Part shown: positions 1 to 8,358 of the stretch, in pieces
Numbering within the stretch: the stretch's first letter is position 1
Layout of the letters: each line of letters starts with the position of its first letter
Source of the DNA: Nocardioides pocheonensis
GTDB taxonomy: Bacteria > Actinomycetota > Actinomycetes > Propionibacteriales > Nocardioidaceae
Length of the DNA: 64,000 nucleotides
Direction of reading: 5' to 3'
Assembly: GCF_003725535.1 (NCBI RefSeq)
Contig: NZ_RJSF01000036.1
Span: forward strand, 62,001 to 126,000
Position numbers and translations under genes: made by a program
The notes under the pieces: generated by a model
The model's database searches: none
Told to the model about the DNA's origin: nothing
Seen by the model: the letters and a program-made list of their open reading frames with translations, nothing else

Positions 1-97
1 TGTCCCAGGTGTTTCCACAACGCCCTGATCGGCACTCCGGTCCACAGCCGACCGACCCCGCATCGCACGGGGCCGGCATCGTGGCCACAGTCGGAGC

Positions 98-1141
98 ATG
101 CGTCCCGCACTCCAGGCTCGTGCCAGTGCCCAAGGCGGCCTCGTCACCCGCGCCCAGGCCAAGGCAGCCGGGTACACCGAGCGCGAGCTGCGCACCCTGA
201 CGGCGGTCCGGGGCCCTTGGGTCACGGTCCGGCGCGGAGCGTACGTCGAGCGCACGCTGTGGGACAGCCTCGACGTGCATGACGGGCGAGCGCGACTGCG
301 CGACCTGGCTGCCCACCTGACCATGACGACGGAGCACTTGATGAGCCACGACTCAGCGGCACGCACCCTCCGGCTCCCCATGCTGCGACCGAAGGAGGAG
401 CTCGTGCACATCACTCGGTACGGCGTGGGCGGCACCCGCACCGAGCACGGCGTGAAGCACCACATGACCCGGCTCGGCCTGCTCAACACCCGGCTGATCG
501 ACGGGATGCGCATCACGGGTCTGGCCCGCACTGCGGTCGACATCGCCCGGGAGCACGGGTTCACCAGTGGCACGGTCGCGTGCGACGCCGCTCTGGAGCG
601 CGGGCTGGTCATCGAGGATCTCGAGGCCGAGCTGGTGCCGATGTGGTGCTGGCCCGAGGTGACTCAGGCCCGCGCCGCAGTTGCCCACGCCCGGGCGGGC
701 GCCGAGACTCCCGGCGAGACGCTGCTGCGACTGCTCGTCGTGGAGCTGGAGATCGGCGAGCCAGAGACGCAGTTCCCGGTCCGCGTCGGCGAGAGCACAG
801 CCTGGACCGACCTCCGCGTCGGTTGTCACGTCTTCGAGTTCGACGGCCGGATCAAGTACCGCGGCACGGACGAGGGCGGCCTCGCGGACCGCCCCGTCAA
901 CGACATCCTGTGGGACGAGCGGACCCGGGAGCGCATGATCTGTGCCGAGGGTCTCGGCATGTCGCGGGTGACCTGGGACGAGTTGCTCGGCGTACGGAGA
1001 GAGCGCACCAAGGCGCGACTGCGCGCCGAGTACGACGTCACGACGCGCCGGTTCGGGGATGCGCTTCCCGGCCACTTGGCCGTGGCCGCCGCACGCATCC
1101 GAGCGACCAACCCTCGCGTGCGCCCCCGAGCCGCGCTGTGA
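98..1141 (+). CDS. AbiEi-type antitoxin-like protein with DUF559-like C-terminus
   Basis: A 347-residue protein. The first 60 or so residues (GGLVTRAQAKAAGYTERELR, then GAYVE) look like the winged-helix N-terminus of type IV toxin-antitoxin AbiEi proteins. The C-terminal half (a PGETLLR segment, then FEFDGRIKY followed by DERTRERMI) resembles the DUF559/Vsr-like nuclease fold common in actinobacterial stand-alone AbiEi proteins. No AbiEii nucleotidyltransferase toxin lies beside it in the window. The ATG is the first plausible start; the 97 upstream bases hold no other gene. Family assignment rests on recalled motif patterns, and the function (regulator or orphan antitoxin) is inference. Confidence 0.6.
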   Translation: MRPALQARASAQGGLVTRAQAKAAGYTERELRTLTAVRGPWVTVRRGAYVERTLWDSLDVHDGRARLRDLAAHLTMTTEHLMSHDSAARTLRLPMLRPKEELVHITRYGVGGTRTEHGVKHHMTRLGLLNTRLIDGMRITGLARTAVDIAREHGFTSGTVACDAALERGLVIEDLEAELVPMWCWPEVTQARAAVAHARAGAETPGETLLRLLVVELEIGEPETQFPVRVGESTAWTDLRVGCHVFEFDGRIKYRGTDEGGLADRPVNDILWDERTRERMICAEGLGMSRVTWDELLGVRRERTKARLRAEYDVTTRRFGDALPGHLAVAAARIRATNPRVRPRAAL

Positions 1142-1237
1142 CGCGGGGTTCCTGACGCTGAGTGACCGTCCTGGGGCTTGTCCAGCGTCGACAACCCCGC
1201 GTTACAGCGGAGGCCGGTGCGGTCTCGCAGGCCGAGC

Positions 1238-2269
1238 TCAGCCGATCGAGTGCCCGGTCGCGCGAAGGTTCTCGCAGGCCTCGACGACGCGGGCGGCCAT
1301 GCCGGCCTCGCCGGCCTTGCCCCAGGCACGGGGGTCGTAGGCCTTCTTGTTGCCGACCTCGCCGTCGACCTTGAGCACGCCGTCGTAGTTGCTGAACATG
1401 TGCGCCGCGACCGGCCGGGTGAAGGCGTACTGGGTGTCGGTGTCGACGTTCATCTTCACCACGCCGTAGTCGACCGCCGCGCCGATCTCGTCGGCCGTCG
1501 AGCCGGAGCCACCGTGGAAGACCAGGTCGAACGGCTTGGAGCCGGCGTCGAGGCCGAGCTTCGCGACCACGGCCTCCTGGGCCGCCTTGAGGATCTCGGG
1601 GCGCAGCTTGACGTTGCCCGGCTTGTAGACGCCGTGCACGTTGCCGAAGGTCAGCGCCGTCATGTAGCGGCCGTTCTCGCCGGTGCCGAGGGCCTCGACG
1701 GTCGCGAGGGCGTCCTCGGGGGTGGTGTAGAGCTTCTCGTCGATCGCGCCGACGATGCCGTCCTCCTCACCGCCGACGACGCCGACCTCGATCTCGAGGA
1801 TCACGTGTGCCGCAGCGGCCTTGGCCAGCAGCTCGCGCGCGATCTCGAGGTTCTCCGTCAGCGGCACCGCGGAGCCGTCCCACATGTGCGACTGGAACAG
1901 CGGCGCCTCGCCCCGCGCCACGCGCTCGGCGGAGATCTCCAGCAGCGGGCGCACGAAGCCGTCGAGCTTGTCCTTCGGGCAGTGGTCGGTGTGCAGCGCG
2001 ATGTTCACGGGGTAGCTCTTCGCGACCTCGGCCGCGTACGCCGCGAAGGCGAGCGAGCCGGTGACCATGTTCTTCACGTTCGGCCCGGAGAGGTACTCGG
2101 CGCCGCCGGTCGAGATCTGGATGATGCCGTCGCTGCCCGCGTCGGCGAAGCCCTGGAGCGCGGCGTTCAGGGTCTGCGACGACGAGACGTTGATCGCCGG
2201 GAACGCGAACGACTTCGCCTTGGCGGTGTCGAGCATCTCGGCGTACTTCTCGGGGGTGGCGATGGGCAT
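1238..2269 (-). CDS. fba: Class II fructose-bisphosphate aldolase
   Basis: Cytosolic zinc-dependent aldolase of glycolysis and gluconeogenesis, cleaving fructose-1,6-bisphosphate to dihydroxyacetone phosphate and glyceraldehyde-3-phosphate. The protein has 343 residues, normal for the long class II type. Visible landmarks are the zinc-binding HTDHCPK segment (about residues 93-99), a Glu-rich EIEVGVVGGEEDG loop and the phosphate-binding FHGGSGS loop. The start chosen is the ATG at 2269, giving MPIATPEKYAEM, because AGGAG stands just upstream; an in-frame start at 2305 would add 12 non-conserved residues. The gene is monocistronic and divergent from a small membrane protein. A TAGGGT hexamer about 40 bases upstream is a possible -10. 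Confidence 0.95.
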   Translation of the reverse strand: MPIATPEKYAEMLDTAKAKSFAFPAINVSSSQTLNAALQGFADAGSDGIIQISTGGAEYLSGPNVKNMVTGSLAFAAYAAEVAKSYPVNIALHTDHCPKDKLDGFVRPLLEISAERVARGEAPLFQSHMWDGSAVPLTENLEIARELLAKAAAAHVILEIEVGVVGGEEDGIVGAIDEKLYTTPEDALATVEALGTGENGRYMTALTFGNVHGVYKPGNVKLRPEILKAAQEAVVAKLGLDAGSKPFDLVFHGGSGSTADEIGAAVDYGVVKMNVDTDTQYAFTRPVAAHMFSNYDGVLKVDGEVGNKKAYDPRAWGKAGEAGMAARVVEACENLRATGHSIG

Positions 2270-2336
2270 GCGAATACTCCTGACGAACGGACCGGATGTG
2301 CCCAACCCTAGACGACCTGGAAGTTACCGTTCGGTC

Positions 2337-2696
2337 ATGATCACGCTGACACCGCAGGCCCGGGCGATCGCCGCATTCGCCGTGTCGTTCGCCCTCGTCG
2401 CCGGGTACCTGAACCGGATCAGCTTCGGCCTGACGCTGCTCTTCGCGAACGGCCTGCCGTCGGGCCGGGGCGGCACGTTGATCGCCGGACTGTTCACGAT
2501 CGCCGTCGCCGCGGTGGTGCTCTGGTTCACCACTGCGGTGGCGAAGCAGGAGACCACGGGGTGGGAGCGGCACCTGTCCCAGGCGGCCGTCGTGCTCGCC
2601 GTGCTCGGCACTGCGATCGCCGTCTTCGTCACGATCGGCGCGGTCGCGCACGGCGACGCCTCCGTGTCCGGCTCGTACTTCCCGTACGCCGGCTGA
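2337..2696 (+). CDS. Small membrane protein, three transmembrane segments
   Basis: A 119-residue hydrophobic protein with predicted membrane helices near residues 8-25, 38-56 and 80-98. I recognise no family and no catalytic motif. The ATG at 2337 is preferred because longer in-frame versions run into the fba promoter and coding region. It is transcribed divergently from fba. Its stop codon (TGA 2694-2696) directly abuts the reverse stop of the convergent MFS gene (2697-2699), leaving no room for a dedicated terminator. Confidence 0.6.
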   Translation: MITLTPQARAIAAFAVSFALVAGYLNRISFGLTLLFANGLPSGRGGTLIAGLFTIAVAAVVLWFTTAVAKQETTGWERHLSQAAVVLAVLGTAIAVFVTIGAVAHGDASVSGSYFPYAG

Positions 2697-4217
2697 TCAC
2701 GCGGCGGCGGCACGACCGGCCCGCCACGCGGCCAGGGCCGCACCGACGAGCACGACCGCTCCGGCGACCGCTGCGACGTGCAGACCGTGCACATACGCCG
2801 CGCGTGCGGCCGCGAGCACGGCCTCGCCCGTCGAGCCCGGCAGCCGGGCGGCCGTCGCGACGGCTCCGGCGAGCGACTCCGCGGCCGGACCGTGCGTGTA
2901 CGCCGCCGGGAGGCCGTGGCCCGCGTCCGACCGGTACGCCGCCGCGCCGATGCTGCCGAGCAGCGCGATGCCCAGCGCGCCACCGAGCTCGCTCGCGGCC
3001 TCCGACAGGGCGGCACCCGCACCGGCTTCCTCCGGTCGCAGGGCCGCCAGGACGACCTCCGAGCAGATCGTCATCGTGAGCACGAGCCCGGCCGCGAGGA
3101 CGCCGCCGCCGACGAGCGTCAGGACCAGCGAGTCGGTGCCCACGGTGGTGAGCAGCACGAAGCCGGCGGCACCCAGGACCATGCCTGCGCCCGCGGCCCG
3201 CCCGCGGCCGATCCGCCGGCCCAGGGTCGAGGCGAACGGTGCCGTGAGGCTCACCCCGAGCGTCGGGACCAGGCTCCACAACGCAGCCTCGAGGGCGTCG
3301 TACCCGAGGACCAGCTGGAGGTAGCTGGTCATGAAGACGGCGTTGCCGATGAGGGCGAACGCGCAGACCACGTTGCCGGCGAGGGCGCCGCGGTAGGACC
3401 GGTTCGCCACCAGCGACGGAGCGACCATCGGGTCGGGGTGCCGGCGCTGCCGCCGCACGAACGCGGTGGCGAACAGCGCTCCGACGGCGATGCAGGCGAT
3501 CCAGCGCGAGTCGGCACCGTGGGCCGCCCACTCCTTGATGCCGTAGACCGCGGGGATCACCGCGCCGAGGGACAGCAGCGAGCTGGTCAGGTCGAACCGG
3601 CGCCCCGGCCAGGTCTCGCCGCGCGGCAGCAGCAGCGGTCCGAGGACCAGGAGCAGGACCATCGCAGGGAGGTTCACCAGGAAGACCGATCCCCACCAGA
3701 AGTGCTGGAGCAGGACGCCGCTCAGGACGGGGCCGAGCCCGACCCCTCCGGTCATCACGCCGGTCCACGCGCCGATGGCCTTTCCACGCTGCCGCTCGTC
3801 TCGGAACAGCGTGCGGATCATCGACAGCGTCGAGGGCATCAACGTGGCGCCCGCGACGCCGAGCAGCGCGCGGGCCGCGATCAGCTGTCCCGGCGATCCG
3901 GCGTACGCGGCGGCCAGGGACGTCGCCGAGAAGGCGAAGGCCCCGACCAGCAGCAGCCGGCGCGCGCCGATCCGGTCGGCGACCGCGCCCATCGTGATCA
4001 GCAGGCCGGCCAGCACGAAGCCGTAGACGTCGAAGATCCAGAGCTGCTGGGTCGGCGAGGCGTGCAGGTCCCTGCTGATCTGCGGCACGGCGAAGTACAG
4101 GATCGAGACGTCCATCGAGACCAGCAGCAGCGGGAGCGCCAGGACGACGAACGCCGTCCACTCCTTGCGGCCGGCCCGGCCGGTGCCGAGCCCGGGCAGT
4201 TGTTCGGTGGCGGTCAT
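2697..4217 (-). CDS. MFS drug-exporter, DHA2 (QacA/SmvA-like) type
   Basis: Inner-membrane proton-driven multidrug exporter of the 14-helix DHA2 class: 506 residues, almost entirely hydrophobic helices. Signature features are DVSILYFAVPQISRDL in helix 1 (the D and P expected of motif D1), the loop-2 to helix-3 motif A region GAVADRIGARR, and the helix-5 motif C region TGGVGLGPVLSG. It lies divergent from a TetR-family regulator 105 bases away, the classic arrangement of a repressor-controlled efflux gene. The substrate cannot be read from sequence. ATG start with a nearby GGAGGACCCC ribosome-binding region. Confidence 0.88.
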   Translation of the reverse strand: MTATEQLPGLGTGRAGRKEWTAFVVLALPLLLVSMDVSILYFAVPQISRDLHASPTQQLWIFDVYGFVLAGLLITMGAVADRIGARRLLLVGAFAFSATSLAAAYAGSPGQLIAARALLGVAGATLMPSTLSMIRTLFRDERQRGKAIGAWTGVMTGGVGLGPVLSGVLLQHFWWGSVFLVNLPAMVLLLVLGPLLLPRGETWPGRRFDLTSSLLSLGAVIPAVYGIKEWAAHGADSRWIACIAVGALFATAFVRRQRRHPDPMVAPSLVANRSYRGALAGNVVCAFALIGNAVFMTSYLQLVLGYDALEAALWSLVPTLGVSLTAPFASTLGRRIGRGRAAGAGMVLGAAGFVLLTTVGTDSLVLTLVGGGVLAAGLVLTMTICSEVVLAALRPEEAGAGAALSEAASELGGALGIALLGSIGAAAYRSDAGHGLPAAYTHGPAAESLAGAVATAARLPGSTGEAVLAAARAAYVHGLHVAAVAGAVVLVGAALAAWRAGRAAAA

Positions 4218-4237
4218 GACGGGGTCCTCCTACAACT

Positions 4238-4294
4238 GTGTGCGATGCATACTGTTTATGTTGCACACGGAAGATAGAGCGTCTCTGTGTATCT
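4238..4294. promoter_or_regulatory. Candidate TetR operators between exporter and regulator
   Basis: Two imperfect inverted repeats lie in the 105-base divergent space. One has arms GTGTGC (4238-4243) and GCACAC (4263-4268). The other spans 4272-4294 with ends AGATA and TATCT and partial symmetry inside. The region is AT-richer than its surroundings. Assigning these as the binding sites of the adjacent TetR protein is inference from position and symmetry. Confidence 0.4.
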
Positions 4295-4322
4295 TGTAAA
4301 GAGTTGATCGAGGAGGACGCCC

Positions 4323-5039
4323 GTGACCGAGGAGACGACCGAGCTCCCCCGCTCGGTGCGCGAGCTGTGGGGGCTCACCGACCACGGCCGCCGGGGGCCG
4401 AAGCCGGCCATGTCCGTGCAGGCGATCGCCGGCGCAGCCGTGGAGCTCGCCGACAGCGACGGACTCGACGCAGTGACCATGGCGGCGGTCGCGAAGCGCC
4501 TGGGGTTCACCACGATGTCGCTCTACCGGTACGTCGAGTCGCGGCAGGAGCTCCTCATGGCGATGGTCGACGAGGCGCTGGGGCCCCCGCCCGCGCTCAA
4601 CCGCCGGCGCGGCTGGCGCGGCCAGGTCGAGGAGTGGGCCCGCGCCGAGGCCGTCCAGCTCCTCACCCATCCCTGGGTCGTCGAGGTGCGCACCGCCACG
4701 CCGCCGATCGGGCCGCACACGATCGCGTGGATGGAGGTCGGCTTCGCCGCGCTGATGAAGTCAGGGCTGGCCCCGGACAAGGCCGCGAGCTCGCTCCTGA
4801 TCGTCGACGGCTACGCGCGCAGCCACGTGCGGCTCGCCCTGCAGTACGCGGCCCCCGGTGCCACCGAGGCCTGGCCGGCACAGCTGCGAGCGCTCCTCGA
4901 CCCGGCCCGGTTCCCGGCGGTGCACGCGGTGCTCGAGTCGGGGGCGTTCGAGGACGGGGGCGACGACTTCCCCTCGGAGGAGTTCGAGTTCGGGTTGCGG
5001 CTGCTGCTCGAGGGCATCGAGCGGCTCGCCCGCTCCTGA
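4323..5039 (+). CDS. TetR/AcrR-family transcriptional repressor
   Basis: A 238-residue regulator. The N-terminal helix-turn-helix (about residues 34-80) contains AVTMAAVAKRLGFTTMSLYR followed by YVESRQELL, the typical TetR recognition-helix pattern. The C-terminal ligand-binding part resembles the TetR_C class found next to drug pumps. The GTG start at 4323 sits seven bases after AGGAGG. Divergent from the DHA2 exporter, it probably represses both genes until a ligand binds. The ligand is unknown. Confidence 0.85.
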   Translation: MTEETTELPRSVRELWGLTDHGRRGPKPAMSVQAIAGAAVELADSDGLDAVTMAAVAKRLGFTTMSLYRYVESRQELLMAMVDEALGPPPALNRRRGWRGQVEEWARAEAVQLLTHPWVVEVRTATPPIGPHTIAWMEVGFAALMKSGLAPDKAASSLLIVDGYARSHVRLALQYAAPGATEAWPAQLRALLDPARFPAVHAVLESGAFEDGGDDFPSEEFEFGLRLLLEGIERLARS

Positions 5040-5061
5040 CCCGAGGCTGTCGCACGGCGAT

Positions 5062-5093
5062 ACCTAGAAGTATGATGCATTGAGCTTCTAGGT
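5062..5093. promoter_or_regulatory. Perfect 9-bp inverted repeat, probable PadR operator
   Basis: ACCTAGAAG (5062-5070) and CTTCTAGGT (5085-5093) are exact reverse complements separated by 14 bases. The repeat ends 13 bases before the padR-type start codon, so bound protein would cover the promoter or initiation region. Autoregulation by the PadR protein is inferred from position; spacing of this kind fits a dimeric winged-helix regulator. Confidence 0.6.
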
Positions 5094-5106
5094 GAGGAGG
5101 CCGCTC

Positions 5107-5472
5107 ATGCGGATCGGCAAGGACCTGGTCGCCGCCTCGACCACGCCGCTGGTGCTGGGCATCCTGGCCGAGGGGGAGAGCTACGGCTACGCGATCCTCA
5201 AGCAGGTCGGTGAGCTCTCCGGCGGCCGCCTGGAGTGGACCGACGGCCTGCTCTACCCCCTGCTGCACCGGCTCGAGCGACTCGGACACGTCGAGTCGGT
5301 GTGGCGACACCCCGACGGCGGCCGACGCCGGAAGTACTACCGGATCACGCGGCAGGGACGCGCAGAGCTGGCCGAGCAGCACCGCCAGTGGTCGACCGTG
5401 GTCGAGGCGCTGCGCGGCATCTGGGACGACGCCCAGGTCGCCGTCCTCCCTCGACCGGTGCCGGCGGACTGA
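5107..5472 (+). CDS. PadR-family transcriptional regulator
   Basis: A 121-residue winged-helix protein with the PadR hallmarks ESYGYAILKQV, a GLLYPLLHRLERLG recognition segment and the wing RRRKYYRITRQGR, followed by a short dimerisation helix. The ATG at 5107 is preferred over an in-frame GTG at 5092 because GAGGAGG precedes it and the earlier start would fall inside the upstream palindrome. The next gene starts four bases after the stop, so the two are an operon. PadR regulators paired with 'permease prefix' membrane proteins are a common actinobacterial arrangement; the signal sensed is unknown. Confidence 0.87.
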   Translation: MRIGKDLVAASTTPLVLGILAEGESYGYAILKQVGELSGGRLEWTDGLLYPLLHRLERLGHVESVWRHPDGGRRRKYYRITRQGRAELAEQHRQWSTVVEALRGIWDDAQVAVLPRPVPAD

Positions 5473-5475
5473 GCC

Positions 5476-6837
5476 GTGGACGCTGCGAGGGAGACCGTCG
5501 AGGCCCAGATCGGCGAGTGGCTGGCGTTCATGCACCGGCGCCGCGAGCTCAGCGACGCCGACGCCGCGGAGCTGGAGGACCACCTCCGGGCGCGGATGGA
5601 CGACCTGGTCTCGTTCGGCCTCGAGCCCGACGAGGCGTTCCTGGTCGCGGTCAAGCGGCTCGGCAGCCTGGACGCGCTGACCCGGGAGTTCGCCCGCGAG
5701 CACTCCGACCGGCTCTGGCGTCAGCTCGTGCTCGACGGCGGTGGTCAGGGCGAGCCGGCAGGCTCGACGCGCGCCCTCCTGGTCGTCGTGGCGTGGGCGG
5801 TGGCCGCCGCGGTGCTCGTCAAGGTGCCGGCCCTGTTCGGGCTCGGGCTCGACGACCACCCCGCCTTCTACGCGCGCAACGCAGGCGTCTTCGGGCTGGT
5901 TCCGCTGGTGGCGTACTTCGCGTGGCGCCGAGCGGTCTCGCGGCCCACGGCCCTCGGCCTCGCCCTGACCTGCGCCGTGGGCGTCGCCGCGGCGAACGCC
6001 TACCCGTTGCACGACGACGCGCCGGTCACCGTGCTGACCGCGCTCCACCTGCCCCTCGCGCTCTGGCTGACCGTCGGCGTCGCGTACGTCGGCGGCGACT
6101 GGCGCTCGGCGTCACGCCGGATGGACTTCATCAGGTTCACCGGCGAGTGGGTCGTCTACTACGCCCTGATCGCGCTGGGCGGCGGCGTGCTCACCGTCCT
6201 CACCGCCGGGGCGTTCAAGGCGATCGGTGTCCGGCCGGACGTGTTCGTGGGCTCCTGGCTGCTCCCCTGCGGGGCCGCCGGTGCCGTCGTCGTGGCGGCC
6301 TGGCTGGTCGAGGCGAAGCAGAGTGTCGTGGAGAACATCGCCCCCGTGCTGACGAAGGTCTTCACCCCGCTCTTCGTGGCGACCCTGGCCGCGTTCCTCG
6401 GCGGCGTGCTGTGGACCCGCACCGGGATCGACGTCGACCGCGACGCCCTGATCCTCTTCGACCTCGTGCTCGCCGTCGTCGTGGGCCTGGTGCTCTACGC
6501 CCTCTCCGCCCGCGAGCCGGCGGCCGGTCCCGACCGGTTCGACCTCCTCCAGCTGGCGCTGGTGGTCGCCGCCCTCCTCGTCGACGTGCTCGTCCTGGTC
6601 GCGCTGGCCCACCGGATCGGCGAGTTCGGGTTCAGCGCCAACAAGACGGCGGCCCTCGGCGAGAACCTGCTGCTGCTCACGAACCTCGGCGTCTCGGCGT
6701 ACCTGCTGACCGCGTTCGTACGGCATCGCGCGCCCGTGGTCCGGCTGGAGCGCTGGCAGACCGGCTACCTCGCCGTGTACGCCGCGTGGACCTGGACCGT
6801 CGTGCTGGTCTTCCCGCCCGTGTTCGGCTTCTCCTGA
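5476..6837 (+). CDS. Permease-prefix-domain membrane protein
   Basis: A 453-residue membrane protein. Residues 1-80 form a soluble helical prefix (LSDADAAELEDHLRARMDDL, then GLEPDEAFLVAVKRLG) matching the 'permease prefix domain 1' found in proteins paired with PadR regulators. The rest is about eleven hydrophobic helices with no obvious transporter signature, broadly like DUF4153-type proteins. GTG start three bases after the padR stop, so probably translationally coupled and PadR-controlled. Role unknown. Confidence 0.7.
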   Translation: MDAARETVEAQIGEWLAFMHRRRELSDADAAELEDHLRARMDDLVSFGLEPDEAFLVAVKRLGSLDALTREFAREHSDRLWRQLVLDGGGQGEPAGSTRALLVVVAWAVAAAVLVKVPALFGLGLDDHPAFYARNAGVFGLVPLVAYFAWRRAVSRPTALGLALTCAVGVAAANAYPLHDDAPVTVLTALHLPLALWLTVGVAYVGGDWRSASRRMDFIRFTGEWVVYYALIALGGGVLTVLTAGAFKAIGVRPDVFVGSWLLPCGAAGAVVVAAWLVEAKQSVVENIAPVLTKVFTPLFVATLAAFLGGVLWTRTGIDVDRDALILFDLVLAVVVGLVLYALSAREPAAGPDRFDLLQLALVVAALLVDVLVLVALAHRIGEFGFSANKTAALGENLLLLTNLGVSAYLLTAFVRHRAPVVRLERWQTGYLAVYAAWTWTVVLVFPPVFGFS

Positions 6838-6854
6838 GCCCGGTCAGTCCCCGG

Positions 6855-7565
6855 TCAGCCCCGCCAGGCCGCGTCGCCGCCGAGGTCGGCGTACGCGCGG
6901 ATCCAGGAGTGCATGGCGATCGCCGCCGCAGCGGAGGCGTTGATCGAGCGGGTCGACCCGAACTGCGCGATCGAGAACGTGCCGTCGCACGCCTCCCGCG
7001 CACCCTCGGACAGGCCGGGGCCCTCCTGGCCGAAGAGGAAGCACACCCGGCGCGGCACCGTCATCGTCTCCAGGTGCTCGGACCCGGGCAGGTTGTCGAT
7101 GCCCAGCAATCGCACCGGCTCGGGCCGGTCGTGGAGGTGGGCGGCCAGGTCGGCGACCGTCGCGTGGTGGCGCACGTGCTGGTAGCGGTCGGTCACCATC
7201 GCCCCGCGGCGGTTCCAGCGGCGGTTGCCCACGATGTGCACCTCGGCGGCCAGGAAGGCGTTCGCGGTGCGCACGATCGTCCCGATGTTGAAGTCGTGCT
7301 GCCAGTTCTCGATCGCCACGTGGAAGTCGTGGCGGCGGGTGTCCAGGTCGGCGACGATCGCCTCGACCGTCCAGTAGCGGTAGCGGTCGACGACGTTGCG
7401 CCGGTCGCCCTCGGCCAGCAGCCGCGCGTCGTACTGCGGACCGGTCGGCCACGGACCGACCCAGGGTCCGACCCCCACCTCCGCCGGGCCGTGCGGCATC
7501 GGGTCGTACGGCGCTCGCTCCTGGGCCCGCTCCTGGGCTCGCTCCTGGGCCCGCTCCTCGTCCAC
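6855..7565 (-). CDS. TrmH/SpoU-family RNA methyltransferase
   Basis: SPOUT-class enzyme transferring methyl from S-adenosylmethionine to a ribose 2'-OH in tRNA or rRNA. Motif 1 is the NIGTIVRTANAF segment; motifs 2 and 3 are FLFGQEGPGLS and FGSTRSINASAAAAIAM, forming the trefoil-knot cofactor site. Length is 236 residues, usual for the family apart from a charged N-terminal tail carrying an AQER repeat encoded by four 12-bp units. The exact RNA target cannot be assigned. The preceding gene on the opposite strand ends 17 bases away (convergent). Confidence 0.88.
   Translation of the reverse strand: MDEERAQERAQERAQERAPYDPMPHGPAEVGVGPWVGPWPTGPQYDARLLAEGDRRNVVDRYRYWTVEAIVADLDTRRHDFHVAIENWQHDFNIGTIVRTANAFLAAEVHIVGNRRWNRRGAMVTDRYQHVRHHATVADLAAHLHDRPEPVRLLGIDNLPGSEHLETMTVPRRVCFLFGQEGPGLSEGAREACDGTFSIAQFGSTRSINASAAAAIAMHSWIRAYADLGGDAAWRG
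7513..7560. repeat. Four tandem 12-bp repeats in methyltransferase N-terminus
   Basis: Units at 7513, 7525, 7537 and 7549 alternate between GCTCGCTCCTGG and GCCCGCTCCTGG; the last ends CTCG. They encode an ERAQ repeat on the reverse strand. Because the period is a multiple of three, copy-number change would keep frame. Confidence 0.85.
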
Positions 7566-7629
7566 CGGTTCACCCTAGATCCGGCGATACGTCAGCCGGA
7601 GTTCAGGCTTCGCCGGGTAGTCTCTGCGG

Positions 7630-8358
7630 GTGATCCTCGACGTCATCCACCTCATGGGCGCCAGCTGGATGGACCCCCAGTGGTGGCTGGACCACTTCGG
7701 CCAGCAGTTCTTCTGGGTCAGCGCCGGGATCATCTTCGCCGAGTGCGGGCTGTTCTTCCCGTTCCTGCCCGGCGACACCCTGCTCTTCGCCCTCGGGCTG
7801 TTCATCTCGGGCGGCAAGCTCGACGTCGTCCCGGGCGGCCACGGCGTCGACCTGGTCGCCGCGCTGGTGATCCTGTCGATCGCGGCCTTCCTCGGCAACG
7901 TCGTGGGCTACGAGATCGGCCGCAAGCTCGGACCCCCGCTGTTCGAGCGTGACGGGCGGATCCTCAAGAAGAAGTACCTCACCCAGACGCACGCGTTCTT
8001 CGAGAAGTACGGCAACGCCGCGCTGGTGATCGGCCGCTTCGTGCCGTTCGTGCGCACCTACGTCACCGTGGTCGCCGGCATCGGGCAGATGCAGCGACGC
8101 CGGTTCCTGATCTGGAGCGGCGTCGGCGCGGGACTGTGGGTCCTCGTCGTCACGCTGCTGGGCTACTTCCTGGGCTCGGCGTTCCCCGGCCTCGGCAGCA
8201 ACATCGACAAGGCCACGATCGCGATCCTCGCGTTCTCGGTGATCCCGGTCGTCTACGAGTGGTGGAAGCACCGCCGCCACCGCGCGGCGGCGCGTCGGGC
8301 CGGGCCCCACGTCGCCGTCGGCCAGGACAGCGGCATCGACTCAGATGTCGAGGTCTGA
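7630..8358 (+). CDS. DedA-family membrane protein
   Basis: A 242-residue integral membrane protein of the DedA/SNARE-associated (PF09335) family, members of which act as lipid-carrier flippases such as undecaprenyl-phosphate translocases. Typical segments are AECGLFFPFLPGDTLLF near the N-terminus, GYEIGRKLGP, and the GRFVPFVRTYVTVVAGIG motif with the family's essential Arg residues. GTG start at 7630; a TAGTCT hexamer just upstream may be the -10 of a nearly leaderless transcript. The 3' end overlaps the convergent pyrE by 18 bases. Confidence 0.9.
   Translation: MILDVIHLMGASWMDPQWWLDHFGQQFFWVSAGIIFAECGLFFPFLPGDTLLFALGLFISGGKLDVVPGGHGVDLVAALVILSIAAFLGNVVGYEIGRKLGPPLFERDGRILKKKYLTQTHAFFEKYGNAALVIGRFVPFVRTYVTVVAGIGQMQRRRFLIWSGVGAGLWVLVVTLLGYFLGSAFPGLGSNIDKATIAILAFSVIPVVYEWWKHRRHRAAARRAGPHVAVGQDSGIDSDVEV

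Noticed and set aside
7594-7619. GGGTAG before dedA as a fourth SigB/SigF-type promoter
   Set aside because: No GTTT at 15-17 bases upstream; the neighbouring TAGTCT fits a simple -10 better.
5235-7952. A 905-residue open frame overlapping padR, the permease-prefix gene, trmH and dedA
   Set aside because: Overlaps four well-supported genes on both strands and has low-complexity Arg/Pro content.
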